The translations under genes were made by a program, and so were the position numbers. From Allolobophora icterica (lineage: Eukaryota; Annelida; Clitellata; Crassiclitellata; Lumbricidae): 64,000 nucleotides of DNA. Shown here in pieces: positions 1 to 25,859 of this stretch. Within the stretch, counting starts at the first letter, position 1. Each line of letters starts with the position of its first letter. The notes below the pieces were generated by a model. That model saw only the letters and a program-made list of their open reading frames with translations, made no database searches and was not told the DNA's origin. The stretch lies in the NCBI GenBank assembly GCA_963556255.1, contig OY744608.1, forward strand, positions 69,625,322 through 69,689,321, in the 5' to 3' direction.

Positions 1-8
1 ATATTTTG

Positions 9-853
9 TGACTAGCGGACCGCCAGGCGGCCCTGAAATTTCAGATACTATAGCTGGCCGCCAGTAACGTGATTCCGCCAGATGCCCTTTCAAATCCGAA
101 TCCTTGGGCGAAAACATTGGCTACACTAACCCTAAGACTAACCCTAAACGTCTTAAACCTGTCACTGAAAGACCCCGAGTCTGGACAGTTGCTTTGTCCT
201 TCGTTTTTTATACTTTCTGCGGCCATAGGCCCCGCTTCGTGCAGCATAATCGCAGCGAGGAATATCGCAGTTCATTCTTGGCACTTGCAGCCTTCCTCTG
301 CGCATACTTTTCTTGGATTATAACGTCTTGGCGTCACGCATTGGAAAAATACTAAATTTACTCGGTTCATACAGTTTTTTTGTTGACTTTTTATGTCGTT
401 AAAGCTAAAAATTTGACCAACATAAATGAAACTATCCGTTACGGCCGCCATTTTGCTTATGATTGCAGCGACGTTCTCGAATCAGGGGCGGATTCAGAAG
501 GTCTGTCATAGGGGGGCCAAAACTTTTGTAGTCATCTCCCAAAAAAGTTGATGACTTTTTTTTTTAGTCATTAACCTTTTTAATGTCTTCAGTCTACATC
601 TACGGGACCCGCGTTCTGTGTACAACTGTACATTCATTTTACTCATCCACGCCTATAGGGGGGGGGGGGGCACGCCTGTGTAAACATCATAAAACGCCCA
701 TAAAACACATGTTAAAAATAAATACAAATTTCAAATGGGGGCATGCATGCCCCCCTGGATCAGCCCCTGTCTCGAATCACGTGACGTCTTACACGTGACT
801 GGCGGCCCGCTAGTTTTTCGAAACTTGCGGGCCGCCTGGCGGTCCGCTAGTCA
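9..853. mobile_element. DNA transposon-like element with 24-bp terminal inverted repeats
   Basis: Positions 9-32 (TGACTAGCGGACCGCC...) are a perfect 24-bp inverted match to 830-853. A second inverted pair lies just inside (GGCCGCCAG near 55-65 and ACTGGCGGCC near 798-807), so the ends are compound. No transposase is seen inside. The flanks atattttg and tttcgaat do not match, so the target-site duplication and superfamily are unresolved. The left end lies almost at the window edge, so the element might extend further. Confidence 0.6.
483..769. mobile_element. hAT-type MITE with 8-bp TSD TCTCGAAT
   Basis: The ends read CAGGGGCGGATTCAG and CTGGATCAGCCCCTG, which are imperfect inverted repeats. 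TCTCGAAT occurs at 475-482 and again at 770-777. An 8-bp duplication and CAG...CTG ends are typical of hAT. The element is non-coding and nested inside the element at 9-853. Confidence 0.8.
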
Positions 854-859
854 TTTCGA

Positions 860-2060
860 ATTACATAATATTACATATATTCTCCTATGCATCACATTTG
901 TCATCACATTCTCCGCACATAGTTGTGCATCAGTGGCAAAATGCGGGTCAGCTGCGAACCCAACAAACTTAGCCTACTTATCGCAGCTCGTATAGGCCTA
1001 CTAACTGCTCTGTTATCGAGTGCTTCTTATGACAACTAGAATCGGTCGTTACATTTTTTGTATACCGATTAACTCTACAGATATATCGAGAGGACGATAG
1101 CACAATCTTTTAAGTTGTGGTCGAAAGCCTTCAGTGTGCACAGTCTGTGTATACTTATCTCGTGGCAACATTGTGTACGTGTTAGGTGAATTTCCTTCAA
1201 ATTATGCACAAACAGGATTACGAACAGACAATATGCTTTTCAATGCACTGTCAACAGCACGTCTCCTGTTTTTTGTATCGCGATTTAGAGTCGATGCAAC
1301 GCGTGAACGACGAGGAGTAAAAGCTTACTTCCTTCCTGATTGTTATCTGTGTATCTATACAATAGTTTTGTCAGTACGCTGCAACTTGCAAAGGATAAGG
1401 TCTACACAACGCAGGTGAGCTAATACTCAATTCATTTGGAAGGGATAAAAGGCCTCGGCCTTTCTATATATCTATCGGGAAATCTGGGATATTGGGCTTT
1501 GTTAATGTACCGGGTAGTGTAATTCTTCTACTTTCGCCTTCCGACCAACGCATATTACAAGGTACGTATGAGAGCAGACATCTCGGTCACAGTGCATACG
1601 GAAAGCATTGTGTTTCTTAGTAATCATTCTTCACAGGTTGAAGAAGAGCATAGCAGCCCATTAGACTAGTTCTGATGCGCATGGTTGTACGTGCCACCAC
1701 CTGGGCTAGGATGCTGTGTGCCTCCCCAGCCTGGCGGGGCTGTGCAAACGAGGATTTGACTCCAAGCGATGATGCGCAGACTGATTATGCCTTCATTAGC
1801 TCCCCGATAACTCCCAACGCCTGAACAACTCTGCGATAACGCCGACACTCGCCTCTTGGGGCTGTCCTGACGGGCCAGGGCCACGTCCTGCACCAACTGC
1901 TACCTCCAACCAAGCCCACCTACTACTTCCACCGTCAGAAGTCGCGTTCAGAAGTCACGCAGAAATGCAAATTAATTTATTATATACATCAGCATGATCA
2001 GCATCATGCATGGTAAACCCCAGACTTCTGGCCGTCATGTATGCTAAACCCCCTTCCTGC
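860..2060. other. No gene recognised
   Basis: Open frames here are short and match nothing I recognise. I see no exon-like frame flanked by good splice sites and no clear repeat apart from TAGGCCTA-type words. Confidence 0.4.
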
Positions 2061-2816
2061 AGGCAGTGGCGTAGCTAGAATTTCACCATGGGGCGTGCGT
2101 AATGCGAAACGGTAGTCTTCACAGAACCTATGTACATAGGTTAGCTTATAAAGTTATAGGGCGAGTTCCATGTAGAGGCATAGAATTTTAGACAATCAGT
2201 ACTTTCTTGTTAAACAGATTCACAGCGTAACGTAGTAGGCCTGATGTTTCAAGAAATGACGCAGATGACTTATGCACTACTATAAAAACAGAGCAACAGA
2301 CTTAATTATTAGTAATCAGAGGTCGTTTGTATGAGCAGGTCGCAACCTAGTCCGGGGTAAACGCCCTAGTCCGGACCAGCTAGGCTCTGACCACGAGATT
2401 AGTTTTACACTGGCCTACCTAGTCAGAGACCAAAATGGGCGTGGTCAAACTGTGGTAAAACCCAGCGTTTATAGTTATATGCCGTTATAGAGGGTCGCGC
2501 ATGCGCAAATGTAATTATAGGCTTTTATGCCCGTTTTAATGACTTGATGTTGGGTCTGATGACTCTGATCTCCTAAAACATTTTTAATTGATCAACCAAG
2601 TTTCATCCTCGATTATCTATGATTGGCCTCCCTAATTAAGCGGGGCATTGGTCCCTTTATTGCATATTGTGTTATTGCCTGATTTTCTTCATTGATAGCT
2701 CTATAAACAAGAAATTGAATGGGATGGAAATTGTGAAAACATGTTAACGTGGATAGCCACCAACTGACCAGTAATAAAGCAGGTTAATTACATCGAGTGT
2801 TATTTATTTTTTTTTA

Positions 2817-3041
2817 AATTTATTCCGGATATTTCTATAGCGCCTCTCGAAGTCAACTACTACTCAGAGGCGCTCCCAACTACAGCATTTGATACTGTGC
2901 TGGAATTTTCACGCCGAAGCGCCACGAGCAATTGCGAGTGAAGGACTTGCCCAAGGTCCGTACGCAACGGCTAGAGTGGGATTCGAACCTGCAACCCTCC
3001 GGTCACAAGGCGCCGAACTTGCCACTCAGCCACCACGCCCC
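2817..3041 (-). mobile_element. tRNA-derived SINE (family 1)
   Basis: Read on the minus strand it begins GGGGCGTGGTGGCTGAGTGG, has a pol III B box GGTTCGAATCCC, and ends in a stem (GAGCGCCTCTGAG ... GAGAGGCGC) followed by an A/T-rich tail. A second copy lies on the plus strand near 19006-19240. The tRNA-like head and LINE-like 3' stem-loop make this a composite SINE. Confidence 0.85.
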
Positions 3042-3152
3042 ACAAGTTATGTTTTGTACACGAAAGGGCCATGGGAAACTTAGACATTGTATAACGTTGA
3101 ATGTAAATTTCCATGCCTATATGTTACATATAAGGGCACAGACTGCTTCTTG

Positions 3153-3341
3153 CAGGGCATATTTTAAGGGATTTGGACTACTGGGACAAAGTTGGCCACG
3201 ACAGTACATTTTAGAGCATTTACTGTCAAATGGAGCCCGTTTTAGCCACTTTACCTGGGATAAATCACTCAAACTACTGGGACAAATCTTAAAACTACTG
3301 GGACATTTGTCCCACTAGTTATACAGTTAAAATATGCACTG
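3153..3341. mobile_element. hAT-type MITE, family with CAGGGCATATTTTAA ends, TSD GCTTCTTG
   Basis: The ends are CAGGGCATATTTTAA and TTAAAATATGCACTG. The 8-bp TSD GCTTCTTG is perfect at 3145-3152 and 3342-3349. Internal ACTACTGGGACAAA words repeat in both orientations. A second member is at 44870-45004. Confidence 0.9.
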
Positions 3342-4272
3342 GCTTCTTGGCTAGTCAGAGCCCTTACACGGCACGTCGATTCCACATACCCGGCCAATTC
3401 GTCACAAATTATTAACAATTCATGACGACGAAAGCGAAAAGCATCATAAAGTTCATTGTCCGAGAACGAGTCGAGTGGATTTGGGCGATCCCTGTTTAGG
3501 TATCGCCGAAATCCACTCTCTTTGGTGTCTTAAACTTCTTCTAAACCGACGAACAACATAGCCGCCGCCATTTTCCTGCTTGCACTAGGCTGGACTAGTG
3601 AATCTACGCCTGGTTGTCCGGTGGTGTAGCCTTGGTCTGGACTAAGCGCCCCAAGGCCGTCGATATGCACACGGATCTTATCCGCTAGTCGAGCTTAGAG
3701 CCAAATCTAGTCCGGACTAGGACTTGCGACCTGCTCATACACGCGGCCCCTGCTCATTAAACACTTAGCCTGTGTCCTAGCCTACCACCGCAGAGCGACG
3801 ACATAACATGACATTTGTTAATAGGCCTACATAATCAATTTTCATAATTTGTCATGTTCTGTCAACATACATAAACATCGACAAATATCCTCCGCGATAA
3901 AGTTCTCTGCAGTTTATCTTACTCGAGATGCGACAGTTTAATTAACTATAGGCTAATAACTATTTATTAACTATTTGCTATTCATTTATAAAGACATACG
4001 AACAGTAGCTAAGCTAGAATTTCATCACAGGGTGAGTAGGCCTGCTGTGTAGCAGGCTTACGCAACAGGCCTAGGCCTACACAACAGGTCGAGGCCTACG
4101 CACTTTCTAACTTTCTCAATACTACTTTCTTATTTTAACAGACTCACAGATTTTTAAAGTTTGAGGCTTAGGCTAAATATTAACAATGTGAAGCAGATTT
4201 ACTTGTAGGATACTTTAAAAGCAGCAACAACAACTGCTATTCTGAATTTAGAAGTTCCTTTCCATCAGTTAA

Positions 4273-4497
4273 TTAAGTTTCAATTTCTCTGGTTGAAGAA
4301 AGCTTTAGCCCTCGATTTTTTGTTCCGAATCGATCAATAACGTCTTCAACACTGATTGTCCTATCTTGTGAATGTAAGCCATGACCAATCCCTGAATATT
4401 GCCAACGGTCAATCTTGAGCATAAATAGATTAAAAAAAATTTCATGGCTAGAAAAGGTACGTTCTGGAGTTGCCGTTGTTACATGTACGTAATTCAT
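4273..4497 (-). pseudogene. hAT transposase C-terminal remnant
   Basis: The frame carries VTTATPERTFSSHE-like residues followed by ISVEDVIDRFGTKNRGLKL. This resembles the C-terminal dimerisation segment of hAT transposases, where an ATAERSFS-type motif is followed by a short basic tail. Only about 60 residues are readable, with no catalytic DDE region, so it is a non-functional fragment. It lies inside the CAGTGG...CCACTG element, which it supports. Motif assignment is from family knowledge, not a search. Confidence 0.6.
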
Positions 4498-4865
4498 TCA
4501 TTGCAAGAATTTTTTTAGCGCCCATTCAGGGTATCTATTCAGGAGCTCTCCCGACCCAGCCTCGAATTAAAAACAGTGTCAGAACCTCAGGCAACAAGCG
4601 CAAAGCCAATTCCAGACAGAAGGGCCAACAACAGAAAAAGCCCGTTGCTCTCTGATAGAGGTTCGTGGGGGGGGGACAAGAAGCTCACGCTGCGTGGAGG
4701 AGCGTCAGTGGAGGAGCGGAGAGAACGGCGGCACCGCACATCCAGGGTGGAACGACAAAAGCTCCCTCAGATAAGTAGGGGCGGAGTGATATTCTTACCA
4801 TATTTGCCACTTGACAGAGGGTGCGTACGCACCTTACGCCCCTTGTATGGCTACGCCACTGCTTC

Positions 4866-5041
4866 CTGGCAACCGTGGGAGATCGTTCTCCCAACATCTA
4901 TCCCCATTGGTAGACTCCACTGTTTGCAAGTTGTAAATAAAAAAAATGAAAATATCAGTAGTACATTTGCAAATACGCAGTGATCAGTAATATGACACAG
5001 TGGCGTCTGCCAATGAGAACAATCTCCCACGGTTGCCAGAA
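4866..5041. repeat. Foldback pair of transposon ends
   Basis: CTGGCAACCGTGGGAGATCG (4866 onward) is inverted at 5022-5041 (CAATCTCCCACGGTTGCCAG). The arms continue toward CCACTG near 4921 and CAGTGGCGTCTGCC at 4998. Related ends occur at 7651 and 7915. These are ends of one MITE family left face to face; I cannot define one complete element. Confidence 0.45.
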
Positions 5042-5194
5042 ATGTGGGAAGGGGGGTTGGTTTAGCGTTTTGGACAAACTGGTCAGAACACGGTTTTAAT
5101 GAACATTTACAGTATAATAACTTTTTATTTCAGTTGTTTTAGCTGGTAGTAGCTATTGTTACGGACCATGCATGACGTTTATGTATGTCGGTCA

Positions 5195-5490
5195 CAGTCT
5201 GGTCTCTGATTCAGTTGACCGGCGTGCTCTTCGGTCTTCTTCTGGGGCAGAACTTTTAGTCCCTCGGGCTCGCTCCACAATTAGGCAACGCCGGGCTATC
5301 TCTATTGCTGGGCCCTCCATTTGGAATGGTCTCCCATTAGAGATTCGCTTACTCCCCTGGGGTAACACATCTGCGTTTTACAAGCTGCTCAAGTCTAATC
5401 TCTATTGTAAATGTAATGTAAATCTCCGAAATTTCTCAGCGCCACACAAAAGCCACGTCAGGGATTCCAGCTTATTCACCGGCGCTATAT
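5195..5490 (+). pseudogene. Non-LTR retrotransposon 3' end (CR1/L2-like RT C-terminus)
   Basis: The translation includes LLVPRARSTIRQRRAISIAGPSIWNGLPLEIR, the 'P.A....R.FS..GP..WN.LP..IR' tail found C-terminal to the reverse transcriptase of CR1/L2-type LINEs. It ends in GCGCC/GGCGC stem sequence and TATATAAAAT. A similar 3' end in minus orientation is at 21965-22110. The element is strongly 5'-truncated. Confidence 0.7.
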
Positions 5491-5604
5491 AAAATCAAGT
5501 CCGCAATAGCCATGTCCGCCTTATCCGTTCCGGTGCCAGGTCAGAGTCCGGGAGGTAAAGCCGAGGAGACAGCAGGGTGCTACGGTGGTAATTATTGCCG
5601 TGGC

Positions 5605-5665
5605 TGGGCTGGGAGCGCTTCTGAGCAGGTTTCTTGAAGACGCGCTATACTAAATTTCTGAATGA
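5605..5665 (+). mobile_element. LINE 3' tail fragment
   Basis: GGGAGCGCTTCTGAGCAGG ... GCGCGCTATACTAAATTTC followed by GAATGAATGAAT. The same stem-loop tail with an AATG microsatellite occurs at 33065-33150. Confidence 0.5.
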
Positions 5666-5929
5666 ATGAATAATAATAAAAAATAATTTACAGTTCTGAG
5701 TGACTTCTGAGCCTCTTGTAAGTCGGCCAGAGTGGGAGTTTGTTCTCCAAGTGAAGGTGGGGAGTCAAAAGCCACTGTTATTACAGCACAGTGACGTCTT
5801 TTCCGTGAGAGTATGGTGCAACGCTCAACGAAATAATTAAAATAAGTAACTAACGCTGGAGATTTGTCATGGGTTGCGATACTAATGAGTTTTTCGAAGA
5901 GCAACAATGAATCAATAGAGAAGGTAGGC

Positions 5930-6067
5930 GAGGGTGAGAATTGTCGGGGGTTGGGGGTTCAACCCCCTAGTCTTTCTTAGGACCCATAGTTAAGCCTTCA
6001 TTGCACACCCCGACTCCACACGAATCAAAGTCTAACCCCCAGTCTTTTTTCTACAATTCTCATACTG
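5930..6067. mobile_element. hAT-type MITE, TGAGAATTGT family, TSD AGGTAGGC
   Basis: The ends are GAGGGTGAGAATTGT and ACAATTCTCATACTG, flanked by the 8-bp TSD AGGTAGGC at 5922-5929 and 6068-6075. It is an inverted copy of the element at 49768-49914. It ends about 120 bp before the predicted start codon of the 6188 gene, so it may sit in that gene's upstream region. Confidence 0.85.
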
Positions 6068-6187
6068 AGGTAGGCCCTGCAGCAGATTGTGACAAGTGTT
6101 TGTGCTGTGGTCGAAATCCTGAATCTTCTTTTCGCTGACCGTGTGCAGGTGTCAGATGAGAAAGAAGCATCGATCAACCCAGAGAAG

Positions 6188-7334
6188 ATGAACCGAGTAG
6201 CTCCAGATCCTTCACCACCAGACGAACCAATCAGCGAAGCGCAAAACGTAACCATGCCAACCAATGACCAATCAACAGACAGAGGCGGCGCCTCGACACC
6301 AGACTCCGCCCCTCGGACCGCCTGGCCACCAAACGAAGCTCCGCCTCCGTACAGCGAGCAACCGGGTGACCAGGATCAGTTCTCTGAGCGCTCGTTCGAA
6401 CCACCGCCGCCTTACGACAGCGTGGCTCCTTCAACGAATAGAGATCTGATCTGCGATCGTCTCGGAGCGCAACCCGAGACAACTTCTCGAGGCGCCATCC
6501 TAGCGAACACGTCTCACCATGACGACCGAGATAGCCGGTTGTCAACCGCTTGCCTTGTTGTGTGCTGTATATTCTGCCCATTGGTCTTCATTATCGGTTT
6601 CATTTTATTCGCCATATCCATGGGTAGGTATTTCTGGTAAACTCATCATTATCTTCCCATTTTAATATGTGTAAACGTAGGCGCACACGTTTTTCCATAG
6701 CGACCGTAATGTCTCTATCATGATCATTCTTCAGTGAATTTGCTGGTGAAACTCCACTACCGTTTGAATGGTGACTGACTGGCAACTGTTGATTGGTCGC
6801 TGTTGATTGGTCATTGTTGATTGGTCATTGGTTGGTCACTGATTGGTCACTGTTGATTGGTCAGTCAATGATTGGTCACTGTTGATTGGTCACTGTTGAT
6901 TAGTCACTGGTTGGTCACTGATTGGTCACTGTTGTTCATTGGTTGGTCACTGATTGGTCACTGTTGATTGGTCAGTGGTTGATCACTGATTGGTCACTGT
7001 TGTTCATTGGTTGGTCACTGATTGGTCACTGTTGATTGGCCAGTGGTTGGTCACTGTTGATTGGTAACTGCTGATTGGTCAGTGGTTGATCACTGATTGG
7101 TCAATGTTGGATGGTCATTGATTGGTCAGGGTACTTTCTCGACGGTTTCGTTTGAAGTGATTCTCGATAGGTGCTTGTGCAATATGCTAACGGTGCTATA
7201 GATTTGATTAGAAAGGATTAACGATGTTGTGTTGGTTGATTACAGGAGTAAGTGCGTGTGCTGAGAAATGCTGCGGACACGAAGATTGCGCTGAAAACTG
7301 TCGACGTGATTGGGGGCGTTACTGTCCATGTTAG
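6188..7334 (+). CDS. Small PPxY / single-TM / Cys-rich-tail membrane protein, two coding exons
   Basis: Coding exons 6188-6623 and 7246-7334 give 174 residues; the junction is phase 1 (ATG G|gtaggt ... ttacag|GA). The chosen ATG follows a possible acceptor (gtgtgcag) at 6148; the frame is open further 5', so an earlier start or exon is possible. Residues 1-120 are Pro/Ser-rich with two PY motifs, PPPYSEQ and PPPYDSV, ligands for WW domains such as those of Nedd4-type ligases. One hydrophobic segment follows (STACLVVCCIFCPLVFIIGF). Exon 2 encodes a short tail with seven cysteines (ACAEKCCGHEDCAENC ... YCPC). I infer an N-cytosolic single-pass protein with a disulphide-rich exposed tail. I do not recognise the family. 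The agreement of frame, splice sites and stop supports a real gene. Confidence 0.7.
6780..7130. repeat. Minisatellite in the intron of the PPxY gene
   Basis: About 340 bp of variants of GTTGATTGGTCACTG / GGTTGGTCACTGATTGGTCA, period roughly 14 bp with higher-order arrangement. It fills most of the 622-bp intron (6624-7245). Each unit contains ATTGG, the inverted CCAAT word. Confidence 0.9.
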
Positions 7335-7650
7335 CAAATGGTAATGATACCATTACTATTATTGTTACTATTTATATTACAATTACTACTATTACTATTA
7401 TTTCTATTACCATTACTACTATTATTACTGGGAGCGCCTCTGATAGGTGGGCACTGGACAGAGGCGCTTTATAAGTTTTGAAATACAATATACAAAAAAG
7501 TACAATATTATTACATTTTTACTGTTACTGCTACAATTACTGTTACTTTTACTATTATGCCTACTATTATTGTTACTATTTCTACTACTAATTCTTCTAT
7601 TATTGCTGACACTATTACTATCACTCTTAGGCCTACTGGTATACTTTTCC
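7335..7650. repeat. Degenerate ATTACT repeats with an embedded LINE 3' tail
   Basis: Two degenerate (ATTACT)n stretches flank GGGAGCGCCTCTGATAGG ... CAGAGGCGCTTTATAAG (7430-7485), the 3' stem-loop of the local LINEs. The first stretch begins right after the stop codon of the PPxY gene and may be in its 3' UTR. Confidence 0.7.
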
Positions 7651-7915
7651 TAGTGGCGTCTTCAACCCCCTCCCCACACCTGAAATTGGATAACAAACCC
7701 CCCCCCACTCCGGCCGACTTATATATATAAGAGGCTCAAAAGTCACTCAGAACTGTAAATTACTCGGAGATAACACGTAACACGTGTTTTCTATAACATA
7801 CAAGATACATAATTTAAATATATTATCGGAAATCAACAATCCCAAGTTTACATCCAGAACGTTGAACCCCCACCCACTTCAGGCTACCGTGGGAGATCGT
7901 TGGTAGATGCCACTG
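7651..7915. mobile_element. MITE-like element with TAGTGGCGTCT / AGATGCCACTG ends
   Basis: The ends are imperfect inverted repeats and the right part (CTACCGTGGGAGATCGTTGG) matches the foldback at 4866-5041. The flanks ACTTTTCC and CCTTTTAT give no clean TSD. Confidence 0.45.
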
Positions 7916-7919
7916 CCTT

Positions 7920-9610
7920 TTATCACTATATGCATAGGCCCTATATCTGTGTAGTAATTCACTAGGCGGGGACCAGCCGTTGCGCTACCTGGCGAATAAT
8001 ATGACACTAATTAAATTATGCGCAAAAGAGGCTAGTATATATACATACTATAGTTACTTTTTAATTTATGCTACTTGGTGAAGTAATTTATATAACGCAA
8101 CTTAAACAATTAGAGTTGGTCTCTTCGTTATCGCCTAGGTGATGTTGAATGTCACTGTGACAAGAGACGTCATCCGTTAGCAACACAGTACACACACATG
8201 ATTGGATTAGTCAGTCGGTGGAAGGCCCACGCAGACACGTGGAACCCAATCAATGTCAGTGTTATTTTTTTCCAGTAGCATTGATCTGCATTGGTGACGG
8301 CTCGCGTCGGTGGACACACGGACGAAGCGAAGGACCCGAGGAACGAACGACGTCGAACAGAAAAAAGACTGATCTAAGAGACTTCGAAGTTCCCTTCCTC
8401 AGACATCGGCCGGTCTTTGTTCTCATTGGCAGCACGGTCTGACTAATTAAAGAACGGATACCAACAAAGACCTCTACCCACACGGATGCTATTAGGTGTT
8501 GGTCCATTGCATGTATGTCGTATAAGCTAGTCCTCAGCGGTGTGGACCAGAGAATGAAAGAGCTTCTGGCCGGACAACTACATGCGCAAACTGGAAGACA
8601 TTTGCTATAACGCGTATGCATGGGAAAGGTATTTTTTCAGGTGATGCGTCGAGATCTGAACTCGAAACCAAGAGGTTAAAGGTCATAGCTTTCCAAGCGA
8701 CCAACAAGCGACCTCTCAGAACGAAACCATCTTTCCGCAGACTCTTCTCGGAAGAACGGAAGTTGAGTCCAGGCCGAATATACGAAGACTTTTTCATTTT
8801 AGAAACACACTTGTGTTTCGATAAACTTTTCGGTAAAAGTTGCATGAAAGTATTTCTAGTTTTAATGGATTGTGGATAATAAATAGCTTCTCATTCTGGG
8901 AATCAAAAAGGAAATTTTCTATTTTCTTGTAAATTTTCCTATTGTAAACGGCCCTATTATGTCAAGGAAGACCTTTTCATAGAACTTTCGCCTTATAGAA
9001 AGATAAATATAACACCTGTATTTAAGCTCCTGTATCGAAACTTCTTTAAAACTCAGAGGTGAAGGTAATACCTTTGTCTACAAACTTCTCTAGAAAGCCC
9101 TCTAAAACATACTGAATTCACATCAAGCTTCTGAAACTTCACAATAAAAGACAATTATAATAATAATTTCGCCTATATGCCTATTACATTATGCCTATAT
9201 CCATTATGTTTGTGTTCGTGCTTATATGTGTGTTTGTGAGTGCGTGCATATGTGTAGGTGTATGCGTGTGTGCTCTTTCAAGACATTGAATGCCGATTAA
9301 TACAATCTTTGCTATATTTCAGCAGACTATAAAAAACATTTCTCTATGTATTTTGCTTATTATTTGAACACATCAAGTACACGTTGAGCCTCGACTCTCA
9401 TTTGCCTCTATTTATAAAGCGCCTCTTCAGGAGAGCATATATGATTAATCGTTCTCGATGAGACGATATATATAGGCGGAGGTCATTCCTAGTTTGAGTA
9501 GACGGAAGGGTACATGTGTCCAGGACGTTCAATTAAACTTTACCTCGCAGAAAAGATTACGTGAACATGAAGAGTCTTTGGTAAAGTGATGTCGTCCTCG
9601 ACAACCATCT
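7920..9610. other. No gene recognised
   Basis: Several ORFs of 75-120 codons overlap on both strands at 8218-8880, with no family resemblance and no convincing splice structure. AATAAA at about 8879 could be a polyadenylation signal, for example of a long 3' UTR of the 6188 gene. TG-rich simple sequence lies near 9200-9270. Confidence 0.35.
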
Positions 9611-9619
9611 TGTAATTGT

Positions 9620-9830
9620 CATTGCAAATTTAAATAGAGCCACTTAAGGAGAGACCTCACCAGAGGCTCTCCCGACCTAACACAACGAAACCACGATCGA
9701 ACAAAATGGTCTTCAAGTGTTTGCGGAAAAGAGTCCGAGAGAGATTGAGCAGTTCATGTCTCAGGTTGTTAGACAACTTATTCCAGGAGGATGGGGGGCC
9801 GACCAAGTGTTCGTCTTATACGGGCGCCAT
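9620..9830 (-). pseudogene. LINE 3' end, RT C-terminal fragment
   Basis: Read on the minus strand this encodes an SSWNKLSNNL-type motif and a Phe-Arg-Lys..Leu-Lys-Thr-Ile-Leu stretch, then GCGCC-like stem sequence and an AAATTTGCAATG tail. It is the same family as 15440-15690 (minus) and 20388-20580 (plus). Confidence 0.65.
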
Positions 9831-10124
9831 TAACACCATGCATGTGCAATTCTCTATAACGTATATCCTCGTTTTGACTATTCTCTTTATGAGAGTGAAG
9901 CTGGAAATTCATCGGTTCCTCTCTGCTTATGGTAGGCAATAACTGTATTGCATATTTATATAGCGCCACCTAAAGAGAGACTCTCCAGAGGCCCTCCAAT
10001 GGCTCACGAGGTTTCCTGCTGCCGACTTCAATGTGCAAATCTGAGTTAAGGTTAAGATTAAGGTGGTGCCAAATAAATTGCTGTAATAACACTTCATTAT
10101 ATTACAGTAAAAATGGTTTTTATC

Positions 10125-10435
10125 AAACTTCAGTTGTATTGCTTCGTATTGTATTGCACTGATTCGTATTGTACTATAATGTATTGTAATGCATTGTACC
10201 AGATCTTGTAGTCTATCGTATTTTATATTTTATTGTATTGCACTTTGTGGAATTGTATTGTATCGCGTTTCAATGTATTGTATCACGTTCCATTGTAGCG
10301 TGGGCTACTATTTCGCATTCCATTGTATTTCATCACATTCCATTGTATTGTGTTGTAGACAAACAAATTGTATGTTATTCAATTATACTGTAGTGCAGTA
10401 TCCTATGTTGCATTGTAAACAGAATTGAATTGGAA
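10125..10435. repeat. Degenerate TTGTA / ATTGTATTGCA tandem array
   Basis: About 300 bp of variants of TATTGTATTGCATTG. Similar arrays lie at 30165-30310, 47670-47790 and 52920-52990, mostly downstream or upstream of transporter copies. They resemble expanded LINE tails (ATACAATACAATAC at 26865). Confidence 0.75.
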
Positions 10436-10696
10436 AAAACAATGATTATGTTGATTGATAATTAGATCATTAACATCGTGCTTTGAATTAGTACATGTTT
10501 CGCAAATCTCCAGGTTAGATTGCGAGCAGTTGAAGAGGTATTAACTGACAAGGAACAAAAGGGTTATTCCTTAGATCTGCAGAAACTGAGCGCTGTTACT
10601 AATCGGTTGCCGTGTCCCCGTACAACATACATCGGAAACTCATAATACACCAGTGTTTGGGAACCGTATCAATAACCACGCTAGTCAGACGTATTA

Positions 10697-25794
<15,098 letters not shown>

Positions 25795-25859
25795 CTTGGA
25801 TCAGTCCTCGATGAGGCAGGAATTGTAAGGTAAGTAGGAATGTAAGAATTCACACGGAG

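Larger units (their letters stand above)
2328..3741. mobile_element. Inverted-repeat element nested in the hAT-like element
   Basis: The 18-bp sequence TGTATGAGCAGGTCGCAA at 2328-2345 is repeated in perfect inverted orientation at 3724-3741. Subterminal CTAGTCCGG words also occur in both orientations. The true ends may lie a few bases further out, where similarity continues imperfectly. No TSD was resolved and no coding sequence was recognised. A SINE and a hAT MITE sit inside it. Confidence 0.6.
2064..4861. mobile_element. hAT-like DNA transposon, decayed and interrupted by nested elements
   Basis: The left end CAGTGGCGTAGCTAG and right end ATGGCTACGCCACTG are inverted repeats. Flanks are CTTCCTGC (2053-2060, 3 bp before the end) and CTTCCTGG (4862-4869), a probable imperfect 8-bp TSD. 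A minus-strand frame at 4273-4497 resembles the C-terminus of hAT transposases. The interior is interrupted by another inverted-repeat element (about 2328-3741), a SINE and a MITE. Superfamily is supported by ends plus transposase remnant; exact boundaries are less sure. Confidence 0.6.

Noticed and set aside
8218..8880. Protein-coding gene from overlapping 75-120-codon ORFs on both strands
   Set aside because: No recognisable domain, composition bias or splice structure; frames on both strands are equally open.
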